A stretch of DNA of 64,000 nucleotides from Pseudocitrobacter sp913778145 (GCA_035726825.1 JALNTX010000011.1:92422-156421), one strand, 5' to 3'. Numbered from the stretch's first letter, positions 1-10,186 are shown. Notes: generated by a model from the sequence alone, not told the origin. Program-made: numbers and translations.

Positions 1-656
1 GCGATATCTTGCCCGGCATGCGTCAGTTTGGTGCCCTGGCGACGGTTATTCCTAACACGATTCAGGAGACGGCAGGCTGGCCGATAAAAGGAGATTACTA
101 CTGGTCCTCTCTGGCAGGCGGAACCGGAATGCACCATGCGGCGGATGTTTCTAACCGACGCGAGGCGCAAAAAACTGACGACACTAAATTTATCGTAAGC
201 TGTGTTGATAAAGAAGAGCCGGACGTTGAGCCAGAGATGGTTTTGACAACGGAACAGTATGATGAGGATTTGCAGGCGGCAAAAGCGCAGGTCGGTGAAC
301 AGCTTGCAATGCGTCTGACAATTACCGACAAGAAAAACAACAACCAACCGCTCTCCTATTACTACTTTTCACTGCATCTGGATGATGCCGTTAACCGCAA
401 AGGAGAAACCAGCGCGGAGTGGGAAGCGAATCCGGTGCAGTTGACGGGCAACAGCGACCTGCAGAAGGTCGATGCTCATAATTACGAAGGCATGACCGAC
501 GTCAACGGGCAGGCAACCATACTGGTCACTCAGCCCGGCGGTGCAGGCGTCAAAACGCACATCATGGCAAAGATGCGCAGTAACTTCACCGCCACAGACG
601 CCAAAGACGTGATTTTCACCGTGGTGACCAGCCCGGATAGCGAATATGCGCGGATG

Positions 657-3600
657 TGGGGCCATATGGGCAATGGGATCATGGAGGGAGGAGACCTCTA
701 CAAACGCCCGCGCCTGGCGGATGAAACAACGAATGACGTTGGCTCTAAGCGCGAAAATAACGAAGACTGGGCGTTGTTTGATCAGGAAACCAGTATGCAA
801 GCGGAGTGCGGTGTTGGACATGTGCCTTCACAAAACTCACTGGCAAAACTCTATGTGGGTAATCCAGGAAATGCTATCGGCACTGAACATGGTTGGCCCA
901 CGATAAACTCCGATTACCTCTCTGCCGTTGAACAACCGGATTCACATACCTCTGTCGATCTTGGTACCGGGAATGTTGATACCTATTCCGGTTATAAGCC
1001 GAATTATCTTACCTGTTCTGCTAACGAACTGGTCGCCCGTATCACGGTTGAGACAGACAAAGATACCTCGCCGGGTTCAAAGCTTGCTAAGGCGAAAGTG
1101 GGTGAAAAAATTACCATGACGGTGCGTTCCGTTAATGGGCAAAACAATCAGCCTGTTCCCTACACGGCCTTTACCATTACTAAAGATATCAGCCTGGACA
1201 GGGAAGAACAGGCTACCGGATACACTGACCCTACCAATGGTGCAATCACGTTAAACGGCACCGAGTATGGTACCTCAAAGCCGTCTATGGTTTATTCCGG
1301 CACGACGGATGCTCAAGGTGTGGCCATCGTTGAGATTGAGCAACCGCAAGGGGCAGGAGTAAGAACGAAGCTAGTCATAACGCCGACGAATTCCGTTCTG
1401 CCGAATACCATCAACTATTATGTGACCTTTACGGTTCCCACCAGCCCGGATGTGATGGGAGCGAGAATGTGGGGACACATGGACGACACAATAACCGTGG
1501 ATTCCATGGTTTTTAACCGACCGAAACTCTTTTCCGAAGTGAGCAGCGGGCAAAGTCAGCTTGAGGAAAATAATGAAATGTGGGTTCGCGTGCCCCAGGC
1601 TGATATCGAAAATACGTCTGCGGGCGGCTGTGGCAAGAATAAGGTGCCTTATCAGTCACAACTGACTGCGCTTTATAACGCCAACAGCAATAATACTATT
1701 CAGACCCTTCACGGCTGGCCAACCGGGCGTGAAGAATACTGGAGCAGTACGCCAGTGGACAGAGTGCCGCACCTCGCTTCGGTGTGGTTGAATAGCGGCA
1801 GTGTTGTCGGCAATACAGACGCATCTCCTGAGTATATGAGTTGCCTTTCAACTGCTAATCCTACTGCCAGCATTATCACTCTCGAAGTGGTTGATCAGGC
1901 GCAGTGGAATAGCGCGCTTAATGCGGCGAAGCTTAAGAAGGGCGAAACGTTACGAGTTAAAGTCACGGTGAAAGACGCTGCGGGTAACCCTATGTCGGCA
2001 ATGCCGTTTACCCTTAAGCGTGGCGATGGCTATACCCGAAATAATGAAAAACATATCGCCGATGGCAGCGGTGATAGTATTGTTTCTCCGGTAGTGGTTG
2101 ATGCAGGTATGTCTGATGAAGCGTCACTGAATGACGCCGCCAGTGCATACGCCGCGTTAACCGACGCTGACGGCAGCAAAATTCTGAATATCACTCGCCC
2201 CGAGACCCATGGCACCAAAACAGCGCTTATTGCAGCACTCTATTCAGATCCAACGAAAAACGCATCGTTAGACACCATTTTCACCGTACCCACCAGCCCG
2301 GATACTGACAAGGCAAAAATGTGGGGCCATATGCCGGAGACGTTGACGGCGGGTGGGCTGACCTTTTAGCGCCCGTTACTGCTTGCCGAGCTGGCGGTGA
2401 CTTACAATCGTAAATCCCAGGATGAAGATAATGAAACCTGGGTCTTGTTTACCGAAGCTCAAGCCGCAGATACCAGTCAGAATGGCTGCGGCGCAGAGTA
2501 CATTCCGGCGCAGAGTGCGCTGGTCACCCTTTCCAGCAACTGGCAAGGCCATGCGGTTGATGGCTGGCCAGTAATGATGGCATATGACTCCAGTACCCCG
2601 GATAAAAACAGTATCGGCGATCGTAAATATACGTCTGTGGATATTAGCAAAGGCACCAGCAAAAGCCTCGCATCGGCAGATATGGGGTATTTAACCTGCC
2701 AGACCACTGCGAATCCGCCGGTGAATTCGATTGAGCTTACATCAATGCAAGCTGCCAAATATGACGATATTGATGCGGTGAAAGTCAGAACCGATTACAG
2801 CAATACCAAAGACACTATCACTCTAACGGTGACAACCCGTGACGCCAACGGAAACCCGGTGGGGTACGTGCCATTTACGTTAAACCATGGTACTACGGTC
2901 CCGCGTACGCAGAGCACTACCAATCAGCAGAAGATAGACAACCAGACTAAGCTCATTTATGTCCAGGATAGCTACAATAATTCCAGCGATTATTTTAGCG
3001 ATGGCGACAAATATTACAGTATGACGGGGCCAGACGGTACGCTGACGTTTGTTCTCTATCAAAATTATCAGGGTGTGGGGGGGCGTATCCCGCTGACGGC
3101 AACTATTGATGACGGCAGCAAAAGAAAATCAAATGAGTTGAGTGCAATTTTCACTACCATTACCAGCCCGGATACGCCAAAAGCCAATTTCTGGGGCCAT
3201 ATGCCGGAAACCCTTACCAGCAGCGCGGGCGTGACGTTCCGGCGACCAAAGTTGAAGGAAGAATTGTCCGGAACAAAGTACACCACTATTAACAATGAAA
3301 ACTGGGCGCAGGTGGACTCAACAAACAAAGCGGACAGCGCAATGTCAGGTTGCACTACACCTTATCAACCGTTTATTAGTGAGTTAATGGGGCTCTATAA
3401 CGACTACCCAAATGGTGCGTTGAAAACCGAGTTTGGTCTGCCTCTTTTCTCTGGTGTCCCTTACGCGGCGTATGATCAGACCTTTATAAGCCCGTATTGG
3501 TATAACCAGACGGTTGATCTGCGGATCGGCACAGTTCAGCAGGAGAAGGCAGGCGATTTAATGCTCTGCCTGGTTGACCCGCACACTGAGGCAACGAAGA

Positions 3601-4934
3601 TTGAGTTGACGTCTACGTTACTGAATGCGAATAAAACAGCCATCAACGGCAACCGCCCGACCGCATGGGCGAAGAAGGGCGAATCAATACCGTTAACCAT
3701 TAAGGTCACGGATGATGCGGGCAGACCTGCTGCCTATGAAAGCGTCACGTTGTCGCGTGCGACAGCACAAGTGCGCACGCCGAGTGATTTCAAAAGCTCG
3801 ACAGCAGATGATCTGCTGCTACAGTTTCTGACGCCGGTTGCGCAAGCCAATTACAAATTTCCAGATAGTAACGCCAGTTGGAGCGGGATTACGGACGGCG
3901 ATGGCATCATCACGTTAACCGCCACGCAGGATAATACCTGGGGGCTGGTCACACCGTTTACGGCGACGCTTGCGCGTAAAACAGCGGTGAAGTCAGATCT
4001 CGACCTGATGTATACCGTAGTAACAAGCCCGGATACGCCCAAAGCCAACTTCTGGGGACATATGCCAGAAACGGTAAGCTCAGCAGACGGTACACAGTTT
4101 GAGCGGATGAAACTGTGGGCCGAAATGGGGGCAACCAGCGGTGGCGGTTATCCACTCACTAAAGTGGATTTCAATAATGAAAGCTGGCCTGCGCCATATC
4201 TTACCCAGCGAGATTTGCCGGAGCTTAACCCCTGTGATAGCGCACGATATCCATCGCTGGATGAGCTTCAATCTTTGTACAACCGCTATCCGAATGGCTC
4301 CATGGTCAACGAGATTGGCTGGCCGGTGAAACAGGGTAGCTATGCGTGGTGGACGAATAAGGTGTGTACCGGGGGCGAGAATTATTGTGAAGCATTTGAC
4401 TTCTATACAGGTCAACTTGCAAGTGGAGCTAGAGGCCGTGCCTTCCAGGCGTGCCTGGTGCATCCTCACTCGACGGCATCTGCTGTTAACCTGACGTCAA
4501 CGGCCTTTGATTCCACCGTTCAGGCGGCGAAAGTGAAGAAAGGCGAGGCAATGCCTGTCACCGTGACGGTGAAAGACAGTGCCGGGAAACCTGTGCCAAA
4601 TGTGGCGTTTACTTTGAAACGCGGTGAGGCTGTGCCGCGTAACGCTGGCGCGACCTTAAGTGGCGATGTGTCCGCGATGGATAACCTGACCGTTCAGCCG
4701 CCGACGGGCTCGATGGTCACGTTGGCTGACAACGGCAACGCACTCACGGGAACGACTGGCTCTGACGGTACGGCGACCTTTATGATTAAACAGGACAATA
4801 CGCTGGGCTATAAAACTCCGCTGACGGCAACAATCACGCTGAGCAATAACGCCAGTGTCAGCGCCACTATGGACGCTATTTTTACTGTGCTGACCAGCCC
4901 GAATGTCGCAACGGCCCACTTCTGGGGACATATG
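657..4934 (+). repeat. Six WGHM boundary motifs marking about 285-residue protein repeats
   Basis: The motif T-S-P-(D/N) followed 5-6 residues later by W-G-H-M recurs with W codons at 657, 1470, 2322, 3192, 4053 and 4923. Spacings are 813, 852, 870, 861 and 870 bases. The repeats are well diverged at the DNA level, so this is an old protein repeat and not a recent tandem duplication. Confidence 0.85.
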
Positions 4935-5312
4935 CCAGATACCGTCACGGTAAATAGCAAAACGCTTCATCGCCCCTGGCTGAAATCGGAACTGCCATCG
5001 GCAGCCATCGCCGAGGCTACTCAGGATGTGAATAATGAGACGTGGTCGCTTGCGCATACTGTGGATTCTCATCAGTGGGATTTCGCGCAGCAGTGCGGTC
5101 TCCTTGATTTTGCGCCGAGTTATGCGGAATTACAGGCGCTAAACGCGAATTTCAGTGCGTTGGGATGGCCTTCAACGTCTGATATTCCCTATTTATCTAA
5201 AGAAAGGGATAGGTCAGGTAACTACTACTGCGGTATGATCGAAGAGACAGGTGTAGAAGTTTGTACTATTCAGGCGACCAGCACGTTAGGGTTTGCAACT
5301 TGTGCCAGGTAA
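2397..5312 (+). CDS. 3' open portion of the RatA-like gene downstream of the amber codon
   Basis: This is the part of the split gene that follows the TAG. The first possible start is a GTG at 2397, which has no convincing Shine-Dalgarno, so it is probably not translated on its own at a useful level. It holds three full repeat units (boundaries at WGHM 3192, 4053 and 4923) and a terminal half unit. No signal peptide precedes it, so even if made it would not be exported by the route the full-length protein would use. Confidence 0.4.
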   Translation: MTYNRKSQDEDNETWVLFTEAQAADTSQNGCGAEYIPAQSALVTLSSNWQGHAVDGWPVMMAYDSSTPDKNSIGDRKYTSVDISKGTSKSLASADMGYLTCQTTANPPVNSIELTSMQAAKYDDIDAVKVRTDYSNTKDTITLTVTTRDANGNPVGYVPFTLNHGTTVPRTQSTTNQQKIDNQTKLIYVQDSYNNSSDYFSDGDKYYSMTGPDGTLTFVLYQNYQGVGGRIPLTATIDDGSKRKSNELSAIFTTITSPDTPKANFWGHMPETLTSSAGVTFRRPKLKEELSGTKYTTINNENWAQVDSTNKADSAMSGCTTPYQPFISELMGLYNDYPNGALKTEFGLPLFSGVPYAAYDQTFISPYWYNQTVDLRIGTVQQEKAGDLMLCLVDPHTEATKIELTSTLLNANKTAINGNRPTAWAKKGESIPLTIKVTDDAGRPAAYESVTLSRATAQVRTPSDFKSSTADDLLLQFLTPVAQANYKFPDSNASWSGITDGDGIITLTATQDNTWGLVTPFTATLARKTAVKSDLDLMYTVVTSPDTPKANFWGHMPETVSSADGTQFERMKLWAEMGATSGGGYPLTKVDFNNESWPAPYLTQRDLPELNPCDSARYPSLDELQSLYNRYPNGSMVNEIGWPVKQGSYAWWTNKVCTGGENYCEAFDFYTGQLASGARGRAFQACLVHPHSTASAVNLTSTAFDSTVQAAKVKKGEAMPVTVTVKDSAGKPVPNVAFTLKRGEAVPRNAGATLSGDVSAMDNLTVQPPTGSMVTLADNGNALTGTTGSDGTATFMIKQDNTLGYKTPLTATITLSNNASVSATMDAIFTVLTSPNVATAHFWGHMPDTVTVNSKTLHRPWLKSELPSAAIAEATQDVNNETWSLAHTVDSHQWDFAQQCGLLDFAPSYAELQALNANFSALGWPSTSDIPYLSKERDRSGNYYCGMIEETGVEVCTIQATSTLGFATCAR

Positions 5313-5328
5313 AAGCTAACCCTATTGG

Positions 5329-5404
5329 ATAAGCGCAGCGCATCCGGCATAGGCCGGGCGCCGGTGCCGGATGCGATGCTGGCGCATCTTATCCGGCCTA
5401 CGGG
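5329..5404. repeat. REP pair (BIME) between the ratA-like gene and xseA
   Basis: Two inverted REP-type arms (GCATCCGGCATAGGCC and GCCGGATGCGATGC, then CTTATCCGGCCTACGG) lie between the convergent genes. The right arm runs into xseA: the last xseA codons and its TAG stop (5398-5400) are part of the GGCCTACG tail of the REP. Confidence 0.85.
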
Positions 5405-6774
5405 TTAGCGGCTTTCTTGCGTGGTTTGCGGGTTTTTGTCACGTCGCTCACTACGCTTACCACCACGCCATCATTTAAGCGCGTAGTTAATGTATCACCC
5501 GCTTTCACTTGCTTAACCTGCTTCAACACCGCGCCATCGGTGGCGCTGGTGACGCTATAACCGCGCGCCAGCGTTGACAGAGGGCTTACTGCTTCAAGGT
5601 GCGTTACTGCATTACCAAACCGTTCACGGGTTGCGCTAAGCTGTGCGCGCAGCGTGTCCGCCAGCCGATATTCCAGTTGTTGAATTCGCGTCTGTGCGCG
5701 ATGAATGCGCGGCTGCGGATTTTGTTGGTTTAGCCGCTGCGTTAACCGCTGCTGTTGCTGTCCGGCACGCTTTAACTGATTTTCCAGCGCAAAGCTCATC
5801 CGTTTTTGCAGACGCTCTAGCATGGTTTGCTGGCGTGCCAGCCGGAGCTGTGGATGCTGCTGCTGCAAGCGATGATGAATCTGCGTAAAACGGCGCGTGC
5901 GGTTGGCGAGATAATAATCCATCGCCATTTCCAGCCGCTGCTGAGCAGACTGCACCTGGCGCAGTAGCTCTTGCTGATTGCGGCTCACCACTTCGGCGGC
6001 AGCCGACGGCGTTGGTGCGCGCAGGTCTGCGACAAAATCGGCAATCGTCACATCCGTTTCATGCCCGACGGCGCTCACCACCGGAATGCGGCTGGCAAAA
6101 ATCGCCCGCGCCACGCGCTCATCGTTGAAACTCCACAAATCTTCCAGCGAACCACCGCCGCGCCCGACGATTAACACGTCGCACTCATCGCGCTGATTCG
6201 CCAGTTCAATGGCGCGAACGATTTGCCCTGGCGCGTCATCGCCCTGAACGGCAGTAGGGTAGATGATCACCGGCAGAGACGGATCGCGGCGTTTTAACAC
6301 ATGCAAAATATCGTGCAGCGCGGCACCGGTTTTTGAGGTGATCACACCGACGCAGTGCGCGGGTGAGGGAAGCGGTTTCTTGAACTGCTGATCGAACAGA
6401 CCTTCAGCCTGTAATTTCGCTTTAAGCTGTTCGTATTTTTGTTGCAGCAACCCTTCACCGGCAGGCTGCATACTCTCAACGATAATCTGATAATCGCCGC
6501 GCGGCTCATAGAGCGTAATATTGGCGCGAACTAAAACCTGTTGCCCATGTTGCGGGCGGAAGGTCACCCGGCGGTTGCTGTTGCGGAACATCGCGCAGCG
6601 CACCTGGGCGGAATCGTCTTTAAGCGTAAAGTACCAGTGCCCGGAAGAGGGCTGGCTGAAGTTAGAGATTTCGCCGCTGATCCACACTTGCCCCATCTCC
6701 TGCTCAAGCAGCAAACGGACGGTCTGATTCAGGCGACTAACCGTAAAAATTGAGGGGGATTGAGATGGTAACAT
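5398..6774 (-). CDS. xseA: Exodeoxyribonuclease VII large subunit
   Basis: Large subunit of exonuclease VII, which with several XseB subunits degrades single-stranded DNA from both ends in repair and recombination. The 458 residues are almost colinear with E. coli XseA (456). An N-terminal OB-fold covers about residues 10-105. The catalytic core has GRGGGSLEDLW at 204-214 and the AVGHETDVTIADFVAD block near 236-251, followed by a long Gln/Arg-rich coiled-coil region. The ATG at 6774 gives the expected MLPSQSP start. The gene is divergent from guaB and convergent with the ratA-like gene. The last codons and the TAG lie in a REP element, so the C-terminal tail probably differs from that of relatives without the REP. 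Confidence 0.97.
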   Translation of the reverse strand: MLPSQSPSIFTVSRLNQTVRLLLEQEMGQVWISGEISNFSQPSSGHWYFTLKDDSAQVRCAMFRNSNRRVTFRPQHGQQVLVRANITLYEPRGDYQIIVESMQPAGEGLLQQKYEQLKAKLQAEGLFDQQFKKPLPSPAHCVGVITSKTGAALHDILHVLKRRDPSLPVIIYPTAVQGDDAPGQIVRAIELANQRDECDVLIVGRGGGSLEDLWSFNDERVARAIFASRIPVVSAVGHETDVTIADFVADLRAPTPSAAAEVVSRNQQELLRQVQSAQQRLEMAMDYYLANRTRRFTQIHHRLQQQHPQLRLARQQTMLERLQKRMSFALENQLKRAGQQQQRLTQRLNQQNPQPRIHRAQTRIQQLEYRLADTLRAQLSATRERFGNAVTHLEAVSPLSTLARGYSVTSATDGAVLKQVKQVKAGDTLTTRLNDGVVVSVVSDVTKTRKPRKKAANP

Positions 6775-6866
6775 GTGAGCGAGATCAAATTCTAAATCAG
6801 CAGGTTATTCAATCGATAGTAACGTGCTGACCGGTGAGCGCAAGCATTATTTGCAAAAAAAGGTGG

Positions 6867-6892
6867 ATGCAACCGATTACGCTCTGTATAAT
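6867..6892 (+). promoter_or_regulatory. guaB promoter with PurR box
   Basis: ATGCAACCGATTACGC at 6867-6882 fits the PurR operator pattern (ANGCAANCGNTTNCNT). A TATAAT -10 hexamer at 6887-6892 follows directly, so the operator covers the -35 region. It lies about 45 bases upstream of the guaB ATG. PurR repression of guaBA is established in E. coli. Confidence 0.8.
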
Positions 6893-6935
6893 GCCACGGC
6901 AATATTTATTAACCACTCTGGTCGAGATATTGCCC

Positions 6936-8402
6936 ATGCTACGTATCGCTAAAGAAGCTCTGACGTTTGACGACGTCCTCCTTGTTCCCGCTCATTCCAC
7001 CGTTCTGCCGAATACTGCTGACCTCAGCACCCAACTGACGAAAACTATTCGCCTGAATATTCCTATGCTCTCTGCGGCAATGGACACCGTGACTGAAGCT
7101 CGCCTGGCTATCGCCCTGGCGCAGGAAGGCGGCATCGGCTTTATCCACAAAAACATGTCTATCGAGCGCCAGGCTGAAGAAGTGAAGCGCGTGAAGAAAC
7201 ATGAATCCGGTATCGTCACCGACCCGCAGACCGTTCTGCCGACCACTACGCTTCGTGAAGTGAAAGAACTGACCGAGCGCAACGGCTTCGCAGGCTACCC
7301 GGTTGTTACCGAAGACTACGAGCTGGTGGGTATCATCACCGGTCGTGACGTACGTTTCGTTACCGACCTCAACCAGCCGGTCAGCGTTTACATGACGCCG
7401 AAAGAGCGTCTGGTTACCGTGCGTGAAGGCGAAACCCGCGAAGTGGTTCTGGCGAAAATGCACGAAAAACGCGTTGAAAAAGCGCTGGTCGTTGACGACA
7501 GCTTCCATCTGCGCGGCATGATCACCGTTAAAGATTTCCAGAAAGCAGAACGTAAACCGAACGCCTGTAAAGACGAACATGGTCGTCTGCGCGTTGGTGC
7601 AGCAGTGGGCGCGGGCGCGGGTAACGAAGAGCGTGTTGATGCGCTGGTTGCTGCGGGCGTTGACGTCCTGCTGATCGACTCCTCTCACGGTCACTCCGAA
7701 GGCGTTCTGCAACGTATTCGTGAAACCCGTGCAAAATATCCTGACCTGCAAATCATCGGCGGTAACGTTGCAACGGGCGCAGGTGCTCGCGCACTGGCAG
7801 AAGCCGGTTGCAGCGCGGTTAAAGTGGGTATCGGCCCTGGCTCCATCTGTACTACTCGTATCGTCACTGGCGTAGGTGTTCCGCAGATCACCGCGGTTTC
7901 CGACGCGGTTGAAGCGCTGGAAGGAATGGGGATCCCGGTTATCGCTGATGGCGGTATTCGTTTCTCCGGCGATATTGCAAAAGCTATCGCCGCTGGCGCA
8001 AGCGCGGTGATGGTGGGTTCCATGCTGGCAGGCACCGAAGAATCTCCGGGTGAAATCGAACTCTACCAGGGCCGTTCTTACAAATCTTACCGCGGTATGG
8101 GTTCCCTGGGCGCGATGTCCAAAGGTTCCTCTGACCGTTACTTCCAGAGCGATAACGCCGCTGACAAACTGGTACCGGAAGGTATCGAAGGCCGCGTAGC
8201 CTATAAAGGTCGCCTGAAAGAGATCATTCACCAGCAGATGGGCGGCCTGCGCTCCTGTATGGGGCTGACCGGTTGTGGTACGATTGACCTGCTGCGTACT
8301 AAAGCTGAATTCGTACGCATCAGCGGTGCGGGCATTCAGGAAAGCCACGTTCACGACGTGACCATCACCAAAGAATCCCCGAACTACCGTCTGGGTTCCT
8401 GA
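6936..8402 (+). CDS. guaB: Inosine-5'-monophosphate dehydrogenase
   Basis: Oxidises IMP to XMP with NAD+, the first committed step to GMP. The ATG at 6936 (MLRIAKEALTFDDVLL) gives 488 residues, the E. coli length; the frame is open further upstream but that part has no homology. The TIM barrel is interrupted by two CBS domains (about 95-205). The catalytic loop is GPGSICTTRIV with its Cys near 305, and the flap region follows (YRGMGSLGAM). It is the first gene of guaBA, with guaA 69 bases downstream. Confidence 0.98.
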   Translation: MLRIAKEALTFDDVLLVPAHSTVLPNTADLSTQLTKTIRLNIPMLSAAMDTVTEARLAIALAQEGGIGFIHKNMSIERQAEEVKRVKKHESGIVTDPQTVLPTTTLREVKELTERNGFAGYPVVTEDYELVGIITGRDVRFVTDLNQPVSVYMTPKERLVTVREGETREVVLAKMHEKRVEKALVVDDSFHLRGMITVKDFQKAERKPNACKDEHGRLRVGAAVGAGAGNEERVDALVAAGVDVLLIDSSHGHSEGVLQRIRETRAKYPDLQIIGGNVATGAGARALAEAGCSAVKVGIGPGSICTTRIVTGVGVPQITAVSDAVEALEGMGIPVIADGGIRFSGDIAKAIAAGASAVMVGSMLAGTEESPGEIELYQGRSYKSYRGMGSLGAMSKGSSDRYFQSDNAADKLVPEGIEGRVAYKGRLKEIIHQQMGGLRSCMGLTGCGTIDLLRTKAEFVRISGAGIQESHVHDVTITKESPNYRLGS

Positions 8403-8409
8403 TTTTCTT

Positions 8410-8430
8410 CGCCCGACTCCGCGTCGGGCG
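8410..8430 (+). terminator. Intercistronic hairpin between guaB and guaA
   Basis: CGCCCGAC / GTCGGGCG with a 5-base loop forms a strong stem just after the guaB stop. The following bases (ATTTATTTACC) are only moderately T-rich, so it is more likely a partial terminator or mRNA-stabilising stem that tunes guaB against guaA. Confidence 0.55.
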
Positions 8431-8471
8431 ATTTATTTACCCTGTTTCACTTGCCTCGGAACAATCGTCAA

Positions 8472-10049
8472 ATGACAGACAATATTCATAAGCATCGCAT
8501 TCTTATTCTTGATTTCGGTTCCCAGTACACTCAGCTGGTTGCACGTCGCGTACGTGAACTGGGCGTCTACTGTGAACTGTGGGCGTGGGATGTTACTGAA
8601 GCACAAATCCGTGAGTTTAATCCAAGCGGTATCATTCTTTCCGGTGGCCCGGAAAGCACTACCGAAGAAAACAGCCCGCGCGCGCCGCAGTATGTCTTCG
8701 AAGCAGGCGTACCGGTATTTGGCGTATGCTACGGCATGCAGACTATGGCGATGCAGCTTGGCGGCCATGTGGAAGGTTCTTCTGAGCGTGAATTTGGCTA
8801 CGCGCAGGTTGAAGTGTTGACCGACAGCGCCCTGGTTCGCGGTATCGAAGATTCCCTGACCCCGGAAGGCAAACCGCTGCTGGACGTCTGGATGAGCCAC
8901 GGCGACAAAGTTACCGCGATCCCGGCTGACTTCGTGACTGTTGCCAGCACCGAAACTTGCCCGTTCGCGATTATGGCGAACGAAGAAAAACGCTTCTACG
9001 GCGTGCAGTTCCACCCGGAAGTGACCCATACCCGTCAGGGTATGCGCATGCTGGAACGCTTTGTCCGTGACATTTGCCAGTGTGAAGCGCTGTGGACGCC
9101 GGCAAAAATCATCGACGACGCTGTGGCACGCATTCGCGAGCAGGTTGGCGACGATAAAGTTATCCTCGGCCTTTCCGGTGGTGTGGACTCCTCCGTAACC
9201 GCAATGCTGCTGCACCGCGCTATCGGCAAAAACCTGACCTGCGTGTTCGTGGATAACGGTTTGCTGCGTCTGAACGAAGCTCAGCAGGTGATGGACATGT
9301 TTGGCGACCACTTCGGCCTGAATATTGTTCACGTGGAAGGCGAGCAACGCTTCCTCGACGCGCTGAAAGGCGAGAACGATCCGGAAGCGAAACGTAAGAT
9401 CATTGGCCGCGTGTTCGTTGAAGTATTCGACGAAGAAGCGCTGAAACTGGAAGATGTGAAATGGCTGGCCCAGGGCACTATCTATCCGGACGTTATCGAA
9501 TCTGCGGCTTCCGCTACCGGTAAAGCACACGTCATCAAATCTCACCACAACGTGGGCGGCCTGCCGAAAGAGATGAAGATGGGCCTGGTTGAACCGCTGC
9601 GTGAACTGTTCAAAGATGAAGTGCGTAAAATTGGTCTGGAACTTGGCCTGCCGTACGACATGCTCTACCGTCACCCGTTCCCGGGCCCTGGCCTCGGCGT
9701 TCGCGTGCTGGGCGAAGTGAAGAAAGAGTACTGCGACCTGCTGCGTCGTGCCGATGCCATCTTCATTGAAGAGCTGCACAAAGCTGACCTGTACAACAAA
9801 GTGAGCCAGGCGTTCACCGTGTTCCTGCCGGTACGTTCCGTTGGCGTCATGGGCGATGGCCGTAAATACGACTGGGTTGTTTCCCTGCGCGCTGTCGAAA
9901 CCATCGACTTTATGACCGCACACTGGGCGCACCTGCCGTACGACTTCCTGGGCCGCGTATCTAACCGCATCATCAACGAAGTGAACGGTATTTCCCGCGT
10001 GGTGTATGACATCAGCGGTAAACCGCCAGCAACAATCGAGTGGGAATGA
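8472..10049 (+). CDS. guaA: GMP synthase (glutamine-hydrolysing)
   Basis: Converts XMP to GMP using ATP and glutamine. The ATG at 8472 (MTDNIHKHRILILDFGSQYT) gives 525 residues, as in E. coli. The N-terminal class I amidotransferase has the nucleophile in GVCYGMQTM and the His/Glu pair in FHPEVTHT. The ATP-pyrophosphatase domain has the P-loop GLSGGVDSSV, and a C-terminal dimerisation domain ends in PPATIEWE. It forms an operon with guaB and ends in a strong terminator. Confidence 0.98.
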   Translation: MTDNIHKHRILILDFGSQYTQLVARRVRELGVYCELWAWDVTEAQIREFNPSGIILSGGPESTTEENSPRAPQYVFEAGVPVFGVCYGMQTMAMQLGGHVEGSSEREFGYAQVEVLTDSALVRGIEDSLTPEGKPLLDVWMSHGDKVTAIPADFVTVASTETCPFAIMANEEKRFYGVQFHPEVTHTRQGMRMLERFVRDICQCEALWTPAKIIDDAVARIREQVGDDKVILGLSGGVDSSVTAMLLHRAIGKNLTCVFVDNGLLRLNEAQQVMDMFGDHFGLNIVHVEGEQRFLDALKGENDPEAKRKIIGRVFVEVFDEEALKLEDVKWLAQGTIYPDVIESAASATGKAHVIKSHHNVGGLPKEMKMGLVEPLRELFKDEVRKIGLELGLPYDMLYRHPFPGPGLGVRVLGEVKKEYCDLLRRADAIFIEELHKADLYNKVSQAFTVFLPVRSVGVMGDGRKYDWVVSLRAVETIDFMTAHWAHLPYDFLGRVSNRIINEVNGISRVVYDISGKPPATIEWE

Positions 10050-10081
10050 TTATTCCTGCTTTGATACGGTAAAGTAATATG

Positions 10082-10107
10082 AAACCCGCTTTACGGCGGG
10101 TTTTTTT
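10082..10107 (+). terminator. Rho-independent terminator of guaBA
   Basis: AAACCCGC / GCGGGTTT around a short TTTACG loop, followed by a run of seven T. It lies 33 bases after the guaA stop. Confidence 0.9.
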
Positions 10108-10186
10108 ATGAGCTTATTTGCTCGAAGGGCGAACGCTTACAAAGCCTGAAAACAAGCTTGTAATCAATAGATTGGATATTAATGTG

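Larger units (their letters stand above)
1..5312 (+). pseudogene. ratA: RatA-like giant repeat protein, 5'-partial, split by an in-frame amber codon
   Basis: The reading frame is already open at the left edge of the window (D-I-L-P-G-M from base 3), so the true start lies outside. It runs to a TAG at 2367-2369 and resumes in the same frame to TAA at 5310-5312, about 1,770 codons in all. The protein is built of roughly 285-residue units. Each holds a Cys-containing N-terminal part with a GWP motif, a Big_1-like Ig segment (KKGE, VTVKDAAGNP, FTLKR) and a TSPD...WGHM boundary. Paired Cys in each unit suggest export and disulfides. The last unit ends on a Cys two codons before the stop, so the 3' end looks natural. 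Position beside xseA matches the ratA/ratB/sinH adhesin-like locus of Salmonella CS54. Function is unproven. The call rests on repeat style and location; the 971-codon tail with no further stop argues for recent damage. Confidence 0.7.

Noticed and set aside
6939..8354. A 471-codon open frame antisense to guaB
   Set aside because: It mirrors the codon bias of guaB exactly, has no recognisable domain, and is a shadow of the real gene.
8433..9932. A 499-codon open frame antisense to guaA
   Set aside because: Same reason: third-position bias of guaA keeps the opposite strand open. The translation is low-complexity and His/Phe/Gln-rich.
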